The notes: a model not told the origin generated them from the sequence alone. 64,000 nt of DNA from JAVBOW01 sp031549495 (GCA_031549495.1 JAVBPS010000069.1:30711-94710), one strand, 5' to 3'; positions 35,201 through 43,904 are shown, counted from the stretch's first letter. Made by a program: numbers and translations.

Positions 35201-37684
35201 TCAGTACCCCAACGACCGTATAAATTGCCAGGCTTCCTCGCTGATCACATCGTTGCGATCCCGCCATTCGCCGTTTTTGATCATCTGTTCGCGGTGGTTC
35301 ATGATCTGCTCGGTGAGCGGGAACCACGGCTCTTTCATCGCCTCGTACTCCTCGCGTTGCGAGGGCTTCACCTGCCGGGTGAAAACATCTTCGAGCACCG
35401 GCTTGCGGTGCGCTTCCCAGACGAACCCGGGCAGCCGCGTCTCCTGCTCCTCGGGGATCTTGTCCATCGGATAGATCGAGTAGACGGGATTCCCCTTGTA
35501 AGTGATCCGTATGACCTGCTTGTTCTCGATGTCGAACGAAATATTGGCGCATTCGGCCACCAGGAATCCCACCACATCGACGTTTTTAAGCGAATCCTCC
35601 TCGGTCATATAATAGAGCGTCTGCCCGTTGCCGTTGACGTCCGTACGGAAGATCTCATTGTTGCGGAAGAAGGCTTCGATCACCTTCCCCTTGACCTGGT
35701 TGTATTTGGTGGTGTCCACCTCGGAACTCATGATGGGCTCTCCCGTAAAGACCGCTTTGGTGAGGCGCTGGTCTTTGGTGTAGAGGTCGACGATCTCGGA
35801 TTTGATCTGGTTGGCGCCGTTCCACATGACGGGGTCGATGTAGAGGTGGGCGGTGGAGTCTATGGAGAAGGTGACCAGCGAGTCGCACACGGCCTGGAAA
35901 TCGCTGCGGAAGATGCGCACGTTACGGTAGGCGCGGGTGATGCGCACCATTGAATCGGGCTTCTCCGTTTTGCCGTGGATGAGTAGCGAGTCGGTCTTTT
36001 CGCGGTTGGCCTGCAGGGTGCTGTCGGCCACGGCGACCCGCTTGACGGAATCGGCCGCCGCCGCAGCGCGCAGGGCCAGCGAGTCGGCCGCATGGTCATG
36101 ACCGTGGTCATGGTCGTGCTCTTCGATCGATACCTCGCCCTTAGGCAGCTTGCGGTCAGCCTCTTTCTTCTCTGCTGCTTCTTTTTTAGCCGCCTCTCTG
36201 AGCGCTTTTTCAGCCTCGTCGGCCAGGCGTTTCTGCTCTTTTTCCAGCGCCCGCTGCTCGCGTTTGGAGGGCGGGGCGTTGCCCGCGTCGAGCGCCTCCA
36301 TTTTTCCTTCGGAGGTCTGGGGCCCGGCGATCGAATCGGTGGCGATCACCTGGCGGTCGACCTGCTGCAGGCCGCTGTCCGCTGCCGGCGCCGAAACGGC
36401 TTCCGCCGGCGGCACGGCGGCGTCCGGTTCACCGGGGGCGGGTTCAAGCGGCTCCCCGGCGGCGGCCTTTTTGCCCGGCGCCACGATCAATTCATCCCCT
36501 TTCGAAGAGTCGGATATCTCTTTGACCTGCTCGGCCGCCTCGCGCGAAACGGTGTAGAGGAACATCGAATCGGAGCGGATATAAAGCGTGTCCTCCTTCT
36601 GCTGCGCGTCGAAGTTGAGCATCTGCGGGTCGATCGTGAGCATCGCCTCCTCGCGCTTGCCCCAGTAGAGCCCGTAGTCGCCGAAGGAGATCACCTGCTG
36701 CTCGTCGTCGCGCATCTGGATGTTGCGGTGGAGCACGGCGTCCTCGGTCTGGCTATTGTAATCCAGGGTATCGGACCAGAGCTCCTGGTTTTTTGTCAGT
36801 ACATAAGCATCGCGGGTGAAATGGTACGACGAGTCACGGCTGTCGTAGAGGCCTACCTCGGCGCTCAGGATCTCGGAATTTTTATTCCAGATATAGGACT
36901 TGACGAAAAATTCGGCCACCTCCGTGTTCATGTTGTAGCGCACGGAGTCCGATTTGAGTTTATAGGTCTCGTTCTTGAGCTGCACGTTCTGCACGCAGAT
37001 CACCTCGCGCGTGTCCGAGTAGTAGTAGCCGCGCATCGATTCCAGCAGGTTGTCCTTCTGTGTGACGGTGCCGCGCTTGGTATACTGCCCGATGTTGGTC
37101 AGCGTGTTGAAGGCGAAATCGTAGCAGTGCATCACCACGTCGTCGTCCACGATCTTGATGATCGGCGCGTAGACGCGGGCGGTGTTGATTTCGCCGTTGT
37201 AGTCCGCGCGGTCGCCGTAAATATAGGTTTTTTGCTTGTTGATCACCACGTTGAAGAAGCACTCCATGCGTTTGTCGCTGTACCGCACCGCGGAGTCGCA
37301 GGTGATCACCGCCCCGTTGTGGTAAAAGACCACCTTGCCTTGCAGGCTGAGGGCCGTGGAGTCGTTGGCCAGTTTGATCGGGCGCATCTTGTCCGCCTCG
37401 AAGTCGACGATGCGCTTTTTCGTGGGTTGCGCCGCCGCGGGCTGCGCCACGGGTTGGGCTGCGAGCTGTGCCGCGGGCTGCGCCACCGGTTGGGCTGAGG
37501 GTTGTGTCGCAGGTTGCGCCGCCGGCTTAGGTTGCTGCGCGGATTGCCCGGGTGTAGCGGGCGTAGCCGGTTTAGGCGTGTCCTGTTCCGCCGGGCGCGT
37601 CAGCATCGACGGCGGCTGCGCCTCGACCCCGAGCACGCCCCAGGCCGCCAGCACCACGATCAGTACACTCAAAAACCGTTTCAT
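35201..37684 (-). CDS. OstA-like LPS-transport protein with charged/His-rich insertion
   Basis: This 827-residue exported protein has a signal peptide, then a Gln/Ala/Pro-rich low-complexity linker (residues ~25-90), then OstA/LptA-type beta-jellyroll repeats (VVFYHNGAVITCDSAVRYSD, GDRADYNGEINTARVY, LKSDSVRYNMNTEVAEFF). LptA-type proteins carry lipopolysaccharide across the periplasm. In the middle, roughly 36560-35950, an insertion holds a Pro/Ala linker, an Ala/Lys/Glu coiled coil (KREQRALEKEQKRLADEAEK) and a His-rich patch (EEHDHDHGHDH) before the jellyroll resumes (VRIFRSDFQAVCDSLVTFS). It lies downstream of surA and a PPIase gene, a cluster of outer-membrane biogenesis genes. The insertion's function is unknown; metal binding is possible. 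Confidence 0.85.
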   Translation of the reverse strand: MKRFLSVLIVVLAAWGVLGVEAQPPSMLTRPAEQDTPKPATPATPGQSAQQPKPAAQPATQPSAQPVAQPAAQLAAQPVAQPAAAQPTKKRIVDFEADKMRPIKLANDSTALSLQGKVVFYHNGAVITCDSAVRYSDKRMECFFNVVINKQKTYIYGDRADYNGEINTARVYAPIIKIVDDDVVMHCYDFAFNTLTNIGQYTKRGTVTQKDNLLESMRGYYYSDTREVICVQNVQLKNETYKLKSDSVRYNMNTEVAEFFVKSYIWNKNSEILSAEVGLYDSRDSSYHFTRDAYVLTKNQELWSDTLDYNSQTEDAVLHRNIQMRDDEQQVISFGDYGLYWGKREEAMLTIDPQMLNFDAQQKEDTLYIRSDSMFLYTVSREAAEQVKEISDSSKGDELIVAPGKKAAAGEPLEPAPGEPDAAVPPAEAVSAPAADSGLQQVDRQVIATDSIAGPQTSEGKMEALDAGNAPPSKREQRALEKEQKRLADEAEKALREAAKKEAAEKKEADRKLPKGEVSIEEHDHDHGHDHAADSLALRAAAAADSVKRVAVADSTLQANREKTDSLLIHGKTEKPDSMVRITRAYRNVRIFRSDFQAVCDSLVTFSIDSTAHLYIDPVMWNGANQIKSEIVDLYTKDQRLTKAVFTGEPIMSSEVDTTKYNQVKGKVIEAFFRNNEIFRTDVNGNGQTLYYMTEEDSLKNVDVVGFLVAECANISFDIENKQVIRITYKGNPVYSIYPMDKIPEEQETRLPGFVWEAHRKPVLEDVFTRQVKPSQREEYEAMKEPWFPLTEQIMNHREQMIKNGEWRDRNDVISEEAWQFIRSLGY

Positions 37685-37718
37685 CCGTTACTTTCAATAC
37701 ATTAATTTCGTGCAAACA

Positions 37719-37795
37719 GTGCGTTGGCCTGGTGCACCCCCCTTTGTCAAAGGGGGGCAGGGGGGAATATGCCAGCGCAGCGGAACGAAAAGATA
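37719..37795. repeat. G-run repeat family 5, uninterrupted copy
   Basis: It contains the hairpin CCCCCCTTTGTCAAAGGGGGG (37737-37757) followed by CAGGGGGGAATATGCC and GCGCAGCGGAACGAAAAG. Read on the minus strand it matches both halves of the interrupted copy around 13645-13815. Confidence 0.85.
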
Positions 37796-37800
37796 AAGCA

Positions 37801-37832
37801 TGGGTAAAATAAGGCCAACCTTATTTTACCCA
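37801..37832 (-). terminator. Hairpin overlapping the surA stop codon
   Basis: Perfect 14-bp stem TGGGTAAAATAAGG with a 4-nt loop. The stem contains the last surA codons and the stop, so termination and translation end coincide. Confidence 0.75.
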
Positions 37833-39227
37833 AGCTTTATTCTCAAACTCCCCATTTCGGAACGCCGGGTCGATGCGCACATACATCGCCTCGATCTTCC
37901 TGGTGAGCCACTTATTGAACTCCTTTTCCTTCTTATCTTCCAGCGCCATGTTCTCCAGCGCCAGGTAATCCTCATTGATGCTGGCCGGATGCGAGGGCAC
38001 GATCTGCAACAACTTGATCGTCTTACCCAACTCATTGCCCTTCATATCCTCGGACATGAACGCGTTGGAGATCTCGCCCACCTTGAGCGTGCTGATCACG
38101 CGGTAGTCGCTGACCGGCAGCTCCTCTTTCGGGAAGCGGGTCGAGGTGAGCTTGGCGTCCATCGCGTTGTACATCTCCAGCATATCGTGGTTGGACACCA
38201 ACCCGCCGTTCTGGCGCGAGAACTTATCGTCCGAATTCTTGAGCGCGGCCTCTTCGAAAGTCAGCTTATCCTCGCGGATCAGCACGACCAGCGAGTCGAG
38301 CGTGGTGGTGGTCTTTTTCAGCTCGTCCGAGGTGTAGACCGGACGCAGCAGGATGTGGCGGCAATGGTAGAGGTTGCCGTCCTTGCCGATCAGCTCGATC
38401 AGGTGGAACCCGAACTCGGTCTCTACCACTTCGGACACCTGTCCCGGCTTGAGTTTGGCCAGTGCGTCTGCGAAGGGGGCCACATACGCCTCCTTGGGCG
38501 AGGGATCCATCTCGCCGCCCCGCGCGGCCGAGCCGTCCACGGAGTACATGCGGGCCAGCAGCGAGAAGCTGGTGCCGTTCATGATCCGTTCGCGCATCTC
38601 GATCAGCCGCTCGCGCACGCGCTGCTTGGCCTCCTTGATCGAGGGCGGGAATTTGGTGATCTGGGCGTAGACGTACTGCTCGGGCACCATCGGCAGGCTG
38701 TCCTTGGAGAGCGAACGGAAAAATTTATCGACCTCACCCGGGGTGATGGTCACCTTGTTCATGATCTCGCCCTGCATGGCCTGGGCGTGCTGCATCTCGG
38801 TGTAGCGCTGGCGCAGGTCTTCTTTCAGGTCGAAGATCGGCTTGCGGTAGAACGCCTCCACGGCCTGCACCGACCCGCGCTGGCGGATCATCTCCTGGAC
38901 TTGCTCATCGATGGGCTGGTCCAGGTTGTTCGTGTTGACCTGCACCGAATCGATGAGCGACTGGTGGTAGAGCAGTTTGCGCAGCATGAGGCCCTCGAGG
39001 GCCTCGTTCATCGGGTCGCGGTCGAGCGTGTACCCCCTCTCGCGCCGCTCGGCCACGATCTGGCCGCTGTACTGCTCCACGTCGGAGTAGAGCACGGCGG
39101 ACGAACCGACCACCGCCACGATCTGGTCGACGATCACCCCCTGCGGCTGCTCGGTTTGGGCCTGCGCCGTAAGGCAACCCGTAATCATGGCTGCCGCGGC
39201 GGCGGCCCCCTGCAAAATCTTATTCAT
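37821..39227 (-). CDS. surA: SurA-like periplasmic peptidyl-prolyl isomerase/chaperone
   Basis: This 468-residue periplasmic chaperone has a signal peptide (AAAAAMITGCLTAQA). The N-terminal SurA-type region (IVDQIVAVVGSSAVLYSDVE, DPMNEALEGLMLRKLLYHQS) is followed by two parvulin-type PPIase domains. The first is recognisable from FSLLARMYSVDGSAARGGEM and TEFGFHLIELIG, the second from YHCRHILLRPVY. SurA helps outer-membrane beta-barrels such as the SusC proteins to fold. The gene starts 1 bp after the upstream PPIase-like lipoprotein gene. Its last codons (Trp-Val-Lys-stop) lie inside a perfect 14-bp-stem hairpin at 37801-37832. Confidence 0.92.
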   Translation of the reverse strand: MNKILQGAAAAAAMITGCLTAQAQTEQPQGVIVDQIVAVVGSSAVLYSDVEQYSGQIVAERRERGYTLDRDPMNEALEGLMLRKLLYHQSLIDSVQVNTNNLDQPIDEQVQEMIRQRGSVQAVEAFYRKPIFDLKEDLRQRYTEMQHAQAMQGEIMNKVTITPGEVDKFFRSLSKDSLPMVPEQYVYAQITKFPPSIKEAKQRVRERLIEMRERIMNGTSFSLLARMYSVDGSAARGGEMDPSPKEAYVAPFADALAKLKPGQVSEVVETEFGFHLIELIGKDGNLYHCRHILLRPVYTSDELKKTTTTLDSLVVLIREDKLTFEEAALKNSDDKFSRQNGGLVSNHDMLEMYNAMDAKLTSTRFPKEELPVSDYRVISTLKVGEISNAFMSEDMKGNELGKTIKLLQIVPSHPASINEDYLALENMALEDKKEKEFNKWLTRKIEAMYVRIDPAFRNGEFENKAWVK

Positions 39228-39228
39228 C

Positions 39229-40098
39229 TTATCGGACGTTAATGACTATCGTTTTATTTTTTTGCGCTTCCATATAAATGCTGTCCTCGTAGGCACGGAT
39301 CAGTTCCGTGCGGCGGCGGTTGGCCAGCATCCGTTTGATCGCCTCCTGTGCCCTTTCCAGCGGCAGGGCGTCGCCCGCCACGCGCCGGTCGGTCACCAGC
39401 AGGTAAGTCCAGGTGTCTCCGTCGCGGTACTCCTGCACCCCGTCCGCACGCAACACCTGCTCGTCGCTCTTGTTGCGCGAAGCGGGCAGCACGGCCAGCA
39501 GATCGGAAAAATCGGTCCACACCGCCATCTCGCGCATCTCGAAACCGTTCTTCTGGCAGAAATCCACGAAATCCTGCTTGCGCTCCTCGGTTTCCCAACG
39601 CAGCATCTCTTTGACCTTCGTGCGCTGGCGGTAATCGTCGGGCACCTTCACCAGCCGGGCCCGCACGATCGAACGGTCGAGCAAAAAATCGGCCCGGTTG
39701 TCGGTGTAATAGTCGAATATCTCTTTCGAAGAGAACGCCGTATCGACCTTTCCCTCCGTATAATAGTTGTCCAGCTTCACCCCCAGGAGCGATCCGCGGT
39801 ACTCCTGCACCATGCGCTCCACGTCGGGCATGCTCTCCGGGAAGAGTTTTTCGGCCTGCTGGATCTTCAGCTGCCGCTTGACCCACATATCCACATATTT
39901 TTCCAGCAACTTCAGGCTGTCCTCCGGCGTCATCCCGGGCGTAAAGATCCCTTTCACCTCCGAGACCGAGAGCACCTCGTCCCCGGCGCGCGCCAGCATC
40001 TTATCCCCCGTGAGCGGGTTGATAAATCGACGGCACCCCGCCCCGTAAACCAGGACGAGGAGCACCACAACGGTATAGGCGCTTCGTTTAAGACTCAT
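39229..40098 (-). CDS. PPIase/SurA-family lipoprotein
   Basis: This 289-residue lipoprotein (LVYGAGC) has a SurA-N-like start (ARAGDEVLSVSEVKGIFTPG) and helical regions like the chaperone part of SurA, but no intact parvulin domain that I can see. It overlaps functionally with the adjacent surA gene, from which it is separated by 1 bp, and it is probably an accessory chaperone for outer-membrane proteins. A -7 box TAAATTTG at 40107-40114, about 8 nt from the start codon, suggests that this is the first gene of the operon with a very short leader. Confidence 0.8.
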   Translation of the reverse strand: MSLKRSAYTVVVLLVLVYGAGCRRFINPLTGDKMLARAGDEVLSVSEVKGIFTPGMTPEDSLKLLEKYVDMWVKRQLKIQQAEKLFPESMPDVERMVQEYRGSLLGVKLDNYYTEGKVDTAFSSKEIFDYYTDNRADFLLDRSIVRARLVKVPDDYRQRTKVKEMLRWETEERKQDFVDFCQKNGFEMREMAVWTDFSDLLAVLPASRNKSDEQVLRADGVQEYRDGDTWTYLLVTDRRVAGDALPLERAQEAIKRMLANRRRTELIRAYEDSIYMEAQKNKTIVINVR

Positions 40099-40106
40099 TC
40101 AGAGCG

Positions 40107-40114
40107 CAAATTTA
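40107..40114 (-). promoter_or_regulatory. -7 box of the PPIase/surA operon
   Basis: TAAATTTG on the minus strand, 8 nt upstream of the first start codon. Confidence 0.5.
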
Positions 40115-40160
40115 GTAAAAAATCACCACAAACGGGCGGCTACCGGAATAATATATGCCG

Positions 40161-40354
40161 TTTTGTCATTCTGAACGAAGTGAAGAATCTTGGTCGGGCT
40201 GTGCCGAAACACTTCCGACCAAGATTCTTTTTGTTAACGAACGAAAAGAGACTCGTTCGGTTTCCTCCTTGTCGCTCGACATAGGCCAAACAAAAATACG
40301 TTTGGCCTCTGCGCTCGCTGACTGTGTCGGTTCACTTCGTTCAGAATGACAAAA
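40161..40354. repeat. Palindromic repeat family 3, copy 4, interrupted by a 100-bp insert
   Basis: The left arm is 40161-40197. The matching right arm is split into 40215-40229 and 40333-40354 by the insert at 40233-40332. Removing the insert restores a perfect 37-bp arm. With its flanks this fills the 310-bp gap between the PPIase and CPBP genes. Confidence 0.88.
40233..40332. repeat. Nested ~100-bp repeat (family 4), copy 2
   Basis: It begins GTTAACGAACGAAAA and ends GTGTCGGTT, with an internal hairpin CCAAAC...GTTTGG at 40286-40305. The related copy at 13661-13758 sits in a different host repeat. Confidence 0.85.
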
Positions 40355-40408
40355 TACAGATGATGGGCCGGTAATTCATACCTGCATAACGCAGTCCCGG
40401 CCGATTTA

Positions 40409-41227
40409 TTACGCGGGCCGCTCTTTTTTCTTCACCTCCTGCCACATGTAGAGCCCCCCGACGACCATAACCCCCACCGCGACCACATAGATCGCCCAGT
40501 AGAGCGGCTGCGAGCCGATGGCGTCCGCCAGCGTGCGCACCTTCCCTCCGTCAGGCGTGGTGACCACATGGGTCAGAACATACGACAATCCATTATTGAA
40601 CGCGTGCATGATGATCACGGGCAGCAGCGAACGGGTCATGTAAAAGACGTACCCCAACACGATCCCCACGGCAAAGGCGTTGATCACCTGCATCGGGACG
40701 AGGTGGATCACCCCGAACACGGCCGCCGAAATGAAGATCCCCCCCACGGCTCCGTAGCGTTTCACGGCGGCGTCCTGGATCACCCCGCGGAAGAGCGCCT
40801 CTTCCAGTATCGGCGCCATGACGACGGTGGTGACGATCGCCCAAACCCCCGTGCCGATCAATTTTTCGAGCGCCTCGAACCATTTCTCGGGAAACAGCAT
40901 CAGCAGCGGTTCGAGCACCACCGAAACGGCGGTCATCAGCACCAGCCCCTGCAACAGCAACGGCAGCCAATTCCCCTGCACCCGCAGCGTGAGCGGCGCA
41001 TCGCCCTCATAACTCTGCGTGATACGCTCGCGCATCCGGCGCATCCAGATGGCGAAAAAGATCGTCGCCACCATCGGGATGGGGTAGCCGATGGCCATCA
41101 TCTCCGTCTGCGACAGGTTGAAGAAGAGCATGCATGCCCCTGCGATGACGCTGCCGATCACCGAGGTGACCAGGAAAACAAAAACAATGGCCAGCAAGTC
41201 GAGTATGCCGGGATATTTATCTTTCAT
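40409..41227 (-). CDS. CPBP-family intramembrane metalloprotease
   Basis: This 272-residue multi-pass membrane protein has the CPBP (Abi/CAAX protease-like) motifs: EEALFRG (metal and catalytic Glu pair with Arg), FGVIHLVP and IIMHAFNNG. Eight or so hydrophobic segments are visible. Members cleave or modify membrane proteins or peptides, and some give immunity to peptide toxins; the substrate here is unknown. A textbook Bacteroidota promoter (TTTG, 21 nt, TATCTTTG) lies at 41268-41300. Confidence 0.88.
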   Translation of the reverse strand: MKDKYPGILDLLAIVFVFLVTSVIGSVIAGACMLFFNLSQTEMMAIGYPIPMVATIFFAIWMRRMRERITQSYEGDAPLTLRVQGNWLPLLLQGLVLMTAVSVVLEPLLMLFPEKWFEALEKLIGTGVWAIVTTVVMAPILEEALFRGVIQDAAVKRYGAVGGIFISAAVFGVIHLVPMQVINAFAVGIVLGYVFYMTRSLLPVIIMHAFNNGLSYVLTHVVTTPDGGKVRTLADAIGSQPLYWAIYVVAVGVMVVGGLYMWQEVKKKERPA

Positions 41228-41267
41228 ATCGCGATGTTATTACGTGTCTTTAGTCCGTTTCCATTGG

Positions 41268-41300
41268 CAAAGATAGTCGGTTTTCGCTCTGAATGACAAA
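41268..41300 (-). promoter_or_regulatory. CPBP protease promoter
   Basis: TTTG (41297-41300) and TATCTTTG (41268-41275) on the minus strand are 21 nt apart, ~40 nt upstream of the start. Confidence 0.8.
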
Positions 41301-41304
41301 TACC

Positions 41305-41928
41305 TTATTCCGCGAAACGTACCGGAATAAAAAACTGTTCCAGATGGAAATCGGGCTTCGGCCATTGAATGGGTGCGAAAGAGAGGAAATGGGGCTCGGG
41401 CAGATTGTCGCCGCACTTGTAAAAGTTGGCCCGTGCCGTCAACCCGCCGAAATTCCGGATCGTATGGCGGAAAAGGGCCGTCGCGGGGATCACCGCATCC
41501 AGCGTCCAGGGATCGGATTCCCCGACCAGCCCGACCGGTCGGCGGCCCAGGCTGGGGAAGGTCTTTATGGAATCCATGACCGCCGCGTCCGCATGGACGA
41601 ACTTCTCCCTTTCCTTTCGGAATCCCAACAGCTTAGATCCGATGCAGTTCAGTTCGAAATTATAATATCCCGTCTCGTCCAGCGAAAGGAAGAACTCCAC
41701 GCAACTGTCCGTCCATACCGGCCCGTTGTCCGCGGTCACCGTCCCCAGCGTATGCCGCTCGCGGACCTTGAACCGCAGCAGCAGCTCCGTGCCCGTATGC
41801 GCGATCCCGAAACTCACCTGCGGCGCGCCGGGAAATTGTTCGGGCCAGTTGACGCAACCGATCGTGAAACTTTCGGCAGAGAGGGCCCGTAAGCCCTCTT
41901 CGATGCTTTTTATGCGCGGGATCTCCAT
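41305..41928 (-). CDS. CBM9-like carbohydrate-binding protein
   Basis: This 207-residue protein without a signal peptide resembles the single-domain carbohydrate-binding family 9-like (DOMON-type beta-sandwich) proteins of Bacteroidota. Visible blocks are LLLRFKVRERHTLG, VWTDSCVEFFLSLDETGYYN and FELNCIGSKLLGFR, then a C-terminal WPKPDFHLEQFFIPVRF. It starts 1 bp after the argF stop codon, so the two are co-transcribed, although a functional link to arginine metabolism is not obvious. Ligand unknown. Confidence 0.75.
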   Translation of the reverse strand: MEIPRIKSIEEGLRALSAESFTIGCVNWPEQFPGAPQVSFGIAHTGTELLLRFKVRERHTLGTVTADNGPVWTDSCVEFFLSLDETGYYNFELNCIGSKLLGFRKEREKFVHADAAVMDSIKTFPSLGRRPVGLVGESDPWTLDAVIPATALFRHTIRNFGGLTARANFYKCGDNLPEPHFLSFAPIQWPKPDFHLEQFFIPVRFAE

Positions 41929-41929
41929 A

Positions 41930-42937
41930 TCAGTACAGTTCCGGGGAAAGCGTGGCGACCATCACCGCCTTGATCGTGTGCATGCGGTTCTCCGCCTGGT
42001 CGAAGACCACCGAGGCCGGGGATTCGAACACCTCGTCCGTCACCTCCATTTCCGAAATGCCGAACTTCTCGCGGATCGCCGCGGCCATCGTGGGCTCGCT
42101 GTTGTGGAACGCGGGCAGGCAGTGCATGAATTTCGCGTCCGGATTACCCGTGGCCTCCATCAGCCGCGCGTTGACCTGGTAGGGCGAGAGCAGCGCGATG
42201 CGCACCTCCCACTCCTCGTCCGCCTCGCCCATCGAGACCCAGACGTCCGTGTAGACGAAATCGACCCCCTTCACCCCCTGGGCCACATCTTCCGTAACGG
42301 TGATGCGCGCCCCGGTCAGCGCCGCCGTCTCGCGGCAACGGTCGGTCAGGGCGATATCCGGGCCGCAAACCACCGGCGAGATCGAGCGGTAATCCATTCC
42401 CATCAGCGCCGCGGCCGACATAAGCGAATTGGCCACATTGTTGCGCGCGTCGCCGATAAAGCAGAAACTGATCTCGGAGAACGGCTTGTCGCAATGCTCA
42501 CGCATGGTCAGCAGGTCGGCCAACGCCTGCGTGGGATGGAATTCGGTCGTCAGCCCGTTCCAAACGGGCACCCCGGCATGCGCGGCCAACTGCTCGGCCA
42601 GCGCCTGCGCGTAGCCGCGGTATTCGATACCGTCGTACATGCGCCCCAACACCCGCGCCGTGTCGCGCATCGTCTCCTTCTTGCCGATCTGCGAGCCCGA
42701 CGGCCCGAGATAGGTCACGTTGGCCCCCTGGTCATAGGCGGCCACTTCGAAGGCGCAACGCGTACGCGTGGAGTCCTTTTCGAAGATCAGCGCGACGTTG
42801 CGCCCGGTGAGCATGCGGCGCTCGCACCCTGCCTTCTTATCCGCCTTCAGCCGCGCCGAAAGCCCCAGCAGGTATTCTATGTCCGAGGGTGTGAAATCGA
42901 GCAGCTTGAGGAAACTGCGGCCATTTAACTTGTTCAT
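41930..42937 (-). CDS. argF: Ornithine carbamoyltransferase
   Basis: This 335-residue enzyme transfers a carbamoyl group from carbamoyl phosphate to ornithine, giving citrulline in arginine synthesis. The carbamoyl-phosphate loop KDSTRTRCAFEVAA, the HPTQALADL block, the ornithine loop DVWVSMGE and MHCLPAFHNSE are all intact. The SMG loop and HCLPAFH mark a true ornithine enzyme rather than the N-acetyl- or N-succinylornithine transcarbamylases known from some Bacteroidota (HCLP followed by a different sequence). A consensus promoter lies at 43058-43088. The leader would contain a perfect 33-bp hairpin (42946-43028). Confidence 0.95.
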   Translation of the reverse strand: MNKLNGRSFLKLLDFTPSDIEYLLGLSARLKADKKAGCERRMLTGRNVALIFEKDSTRTRCAFEVAAYDQGANVTYLGPSGSQIGKKETMRDTARVLGRMYDGIEYRGYAQALAEQLAAHAGVPVWNGLTTEFHPTQALADLLTMREHCDKPFSEISFCFIGDARNNVANSLMSAAALMGMDYRSISPVVCGPDIALTDRCRETAALTGARITVTEDVAQGVKGVDFVYTDVWVSMGEADEEWEVRIALLSPYQVNARLMEATGNPDAKFMHCLPAFHNSEPTMAAAIREKFGISEMEVTDEVFESPASVVFDQAENRMHTIKAVMVATLSPELY

Positions 42938-42945
42938 GTGTAATT

Positions 42946-43028
42946 AATTATGAATTATGAATTATGGATTATGAATGATGGATCGGGAATGCCTGTCATT
43001 CATAATCCATAATTCATAATTCATAATT
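42946..43028. repeat. AT-rich palindromic repeat family 2, copy 2
   Basis: Perfect 33-bp arms (42946-42978 and 42996-43028) enclose a 17-nt loop. It lies 8 nt upstream of the argF start and downstream of its promoter, so it should be transcribed as a hairpin in the argF leader. Confidence 0.92.
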
Positions 43029-43057
43029 CCAAGCGTTCTTTGTGGTTAAACACATTC

Positions 43058-43088
43058 CAAAAGTACACTTTTTAAGGGTTTCCGCAAA
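43058..43088 (-). promoter_or_regulatory. argF promoter
   Basis: On the minus strand TTTG (43085-43088) and TACTTTTG (43058-43065) are 19 nt apart, an exact Bacteroidota -33/-7 match. The predicted leader (~115 nt) contains the AT-rich hairpin. Confidence 0.8.
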
Positions 43089-43115
43089 ATATGCTCCAAG
43101 TTCGAACTTTTTGAC

Positions 43116-43123
43116 TAATTTTG
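43116..43123 (+). promoter_or_regulatory. parA -7 box
   Basis: TAATTTTG 26 nt upstream of the parA start. No clear -33 box. Confidence 0.55.
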
Positions 43124-43148
43124 TCCAATTAAATCGCAATGTAACCTT

Positions 43149-43904
43149 ATGGGGAAAATAATCGCGCTCGCCAATCAGAAGGGTGGGGTAGGAAAGACCA
43201 CGACGGCCATCAACCTGGCCGCCAGCCTGGCCGTGTTGGGGAAGAAAGTGCTGCTGGTCGACGCCGATCCGCAGGCCAACGCCACGTCGGGCCTGGGGCT
43301 GGACATCAACGGCGAGGGCATCTACGAGTGCCTGATCGAGGGTCGCCCCGCCGAGGGTCTGCTTCGCCACGCCGAGGAGGTCAAAAACCTCGACGTGCTC
43401 CCTTCGAACATCAACTTGGTGGGCGCCGAGACCGAATTGGCGAACATGCAGGAGGGGCACCACCGCATGCGCACGACGCTGCAACCCCTGAAAGACGCGT
43501 ATGATTATATCCTGATAGACTGTTCTCCCTCGCTGGGTTTTTTGACCGTGAACGCCCTGGTGGCCGCCGATGCGGTGCTGATCCCGGTGCAATGCGAATA
43601 TTTCGCCCTGGAAGGCCTGGGCAAGCTGCTCAACACCATTAAAATGGTGAAGGAAAAACTGAACCGTGCGCTGGCCATCGAAGGTTTCCTGCTGACGATG
43701 TACGCCCGCACGCGCCTCTCGAACCAGGTCGTCGCCGAGGTGCGCGGCCATTTCGGCGAGCTCGCCTTCGAAACGATCGTCCAGCGCAACATCCGCCTTT
43801 CGGAAGCCCCCAGCTACGGTAAGCCCGTTTTGCTGCACGACGCCGCCTCGACCGGCAGCGCCAACTACCTTGCTTTAGCCAACGAACTAATTTCCCGACA
43901 ATGA
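43149..43904 (+). CDS. parA: Chromosome partitioning ATPase ParA/Soj
   Basis: This 251-residue deviant-Walker ATPase (ANQKGGVGKTTTAINLAASL, DADPQANATSGLG, YILIDCSPSLGFLTVNAL) drives segregation of the replication origin region with ParB. Its TGA stop overlaps the parB start (ATGA), the usual coupled arrangement. A -7 box TAATTTTG lies at 43116-43123. No consensus parS palindrome was found in this window, so the centromere sites must lie elsewhere. Confidence 0.97.
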   Translation: MGKIIALANQKGGVGKTTTAINLAASLAVLGKKVLLVDADPQANATSGLGLDINGEGIYECLIEGRPAEGLLRHAEEVKNLDVLPSNINLVGAETELANMQEGHHRMRTTLQPLKDAYDYILIDCSPSLGFLTVNALVAADAVLIPVQCEYFALEGLGKLLNTIKMVKEKLNRALAIEGFLLTMYARTRLSNQVVAEVRGHFGELAFETIVQRNIRLSEAPSYGKPVLLHDAASTGSANYLALANELISRQ

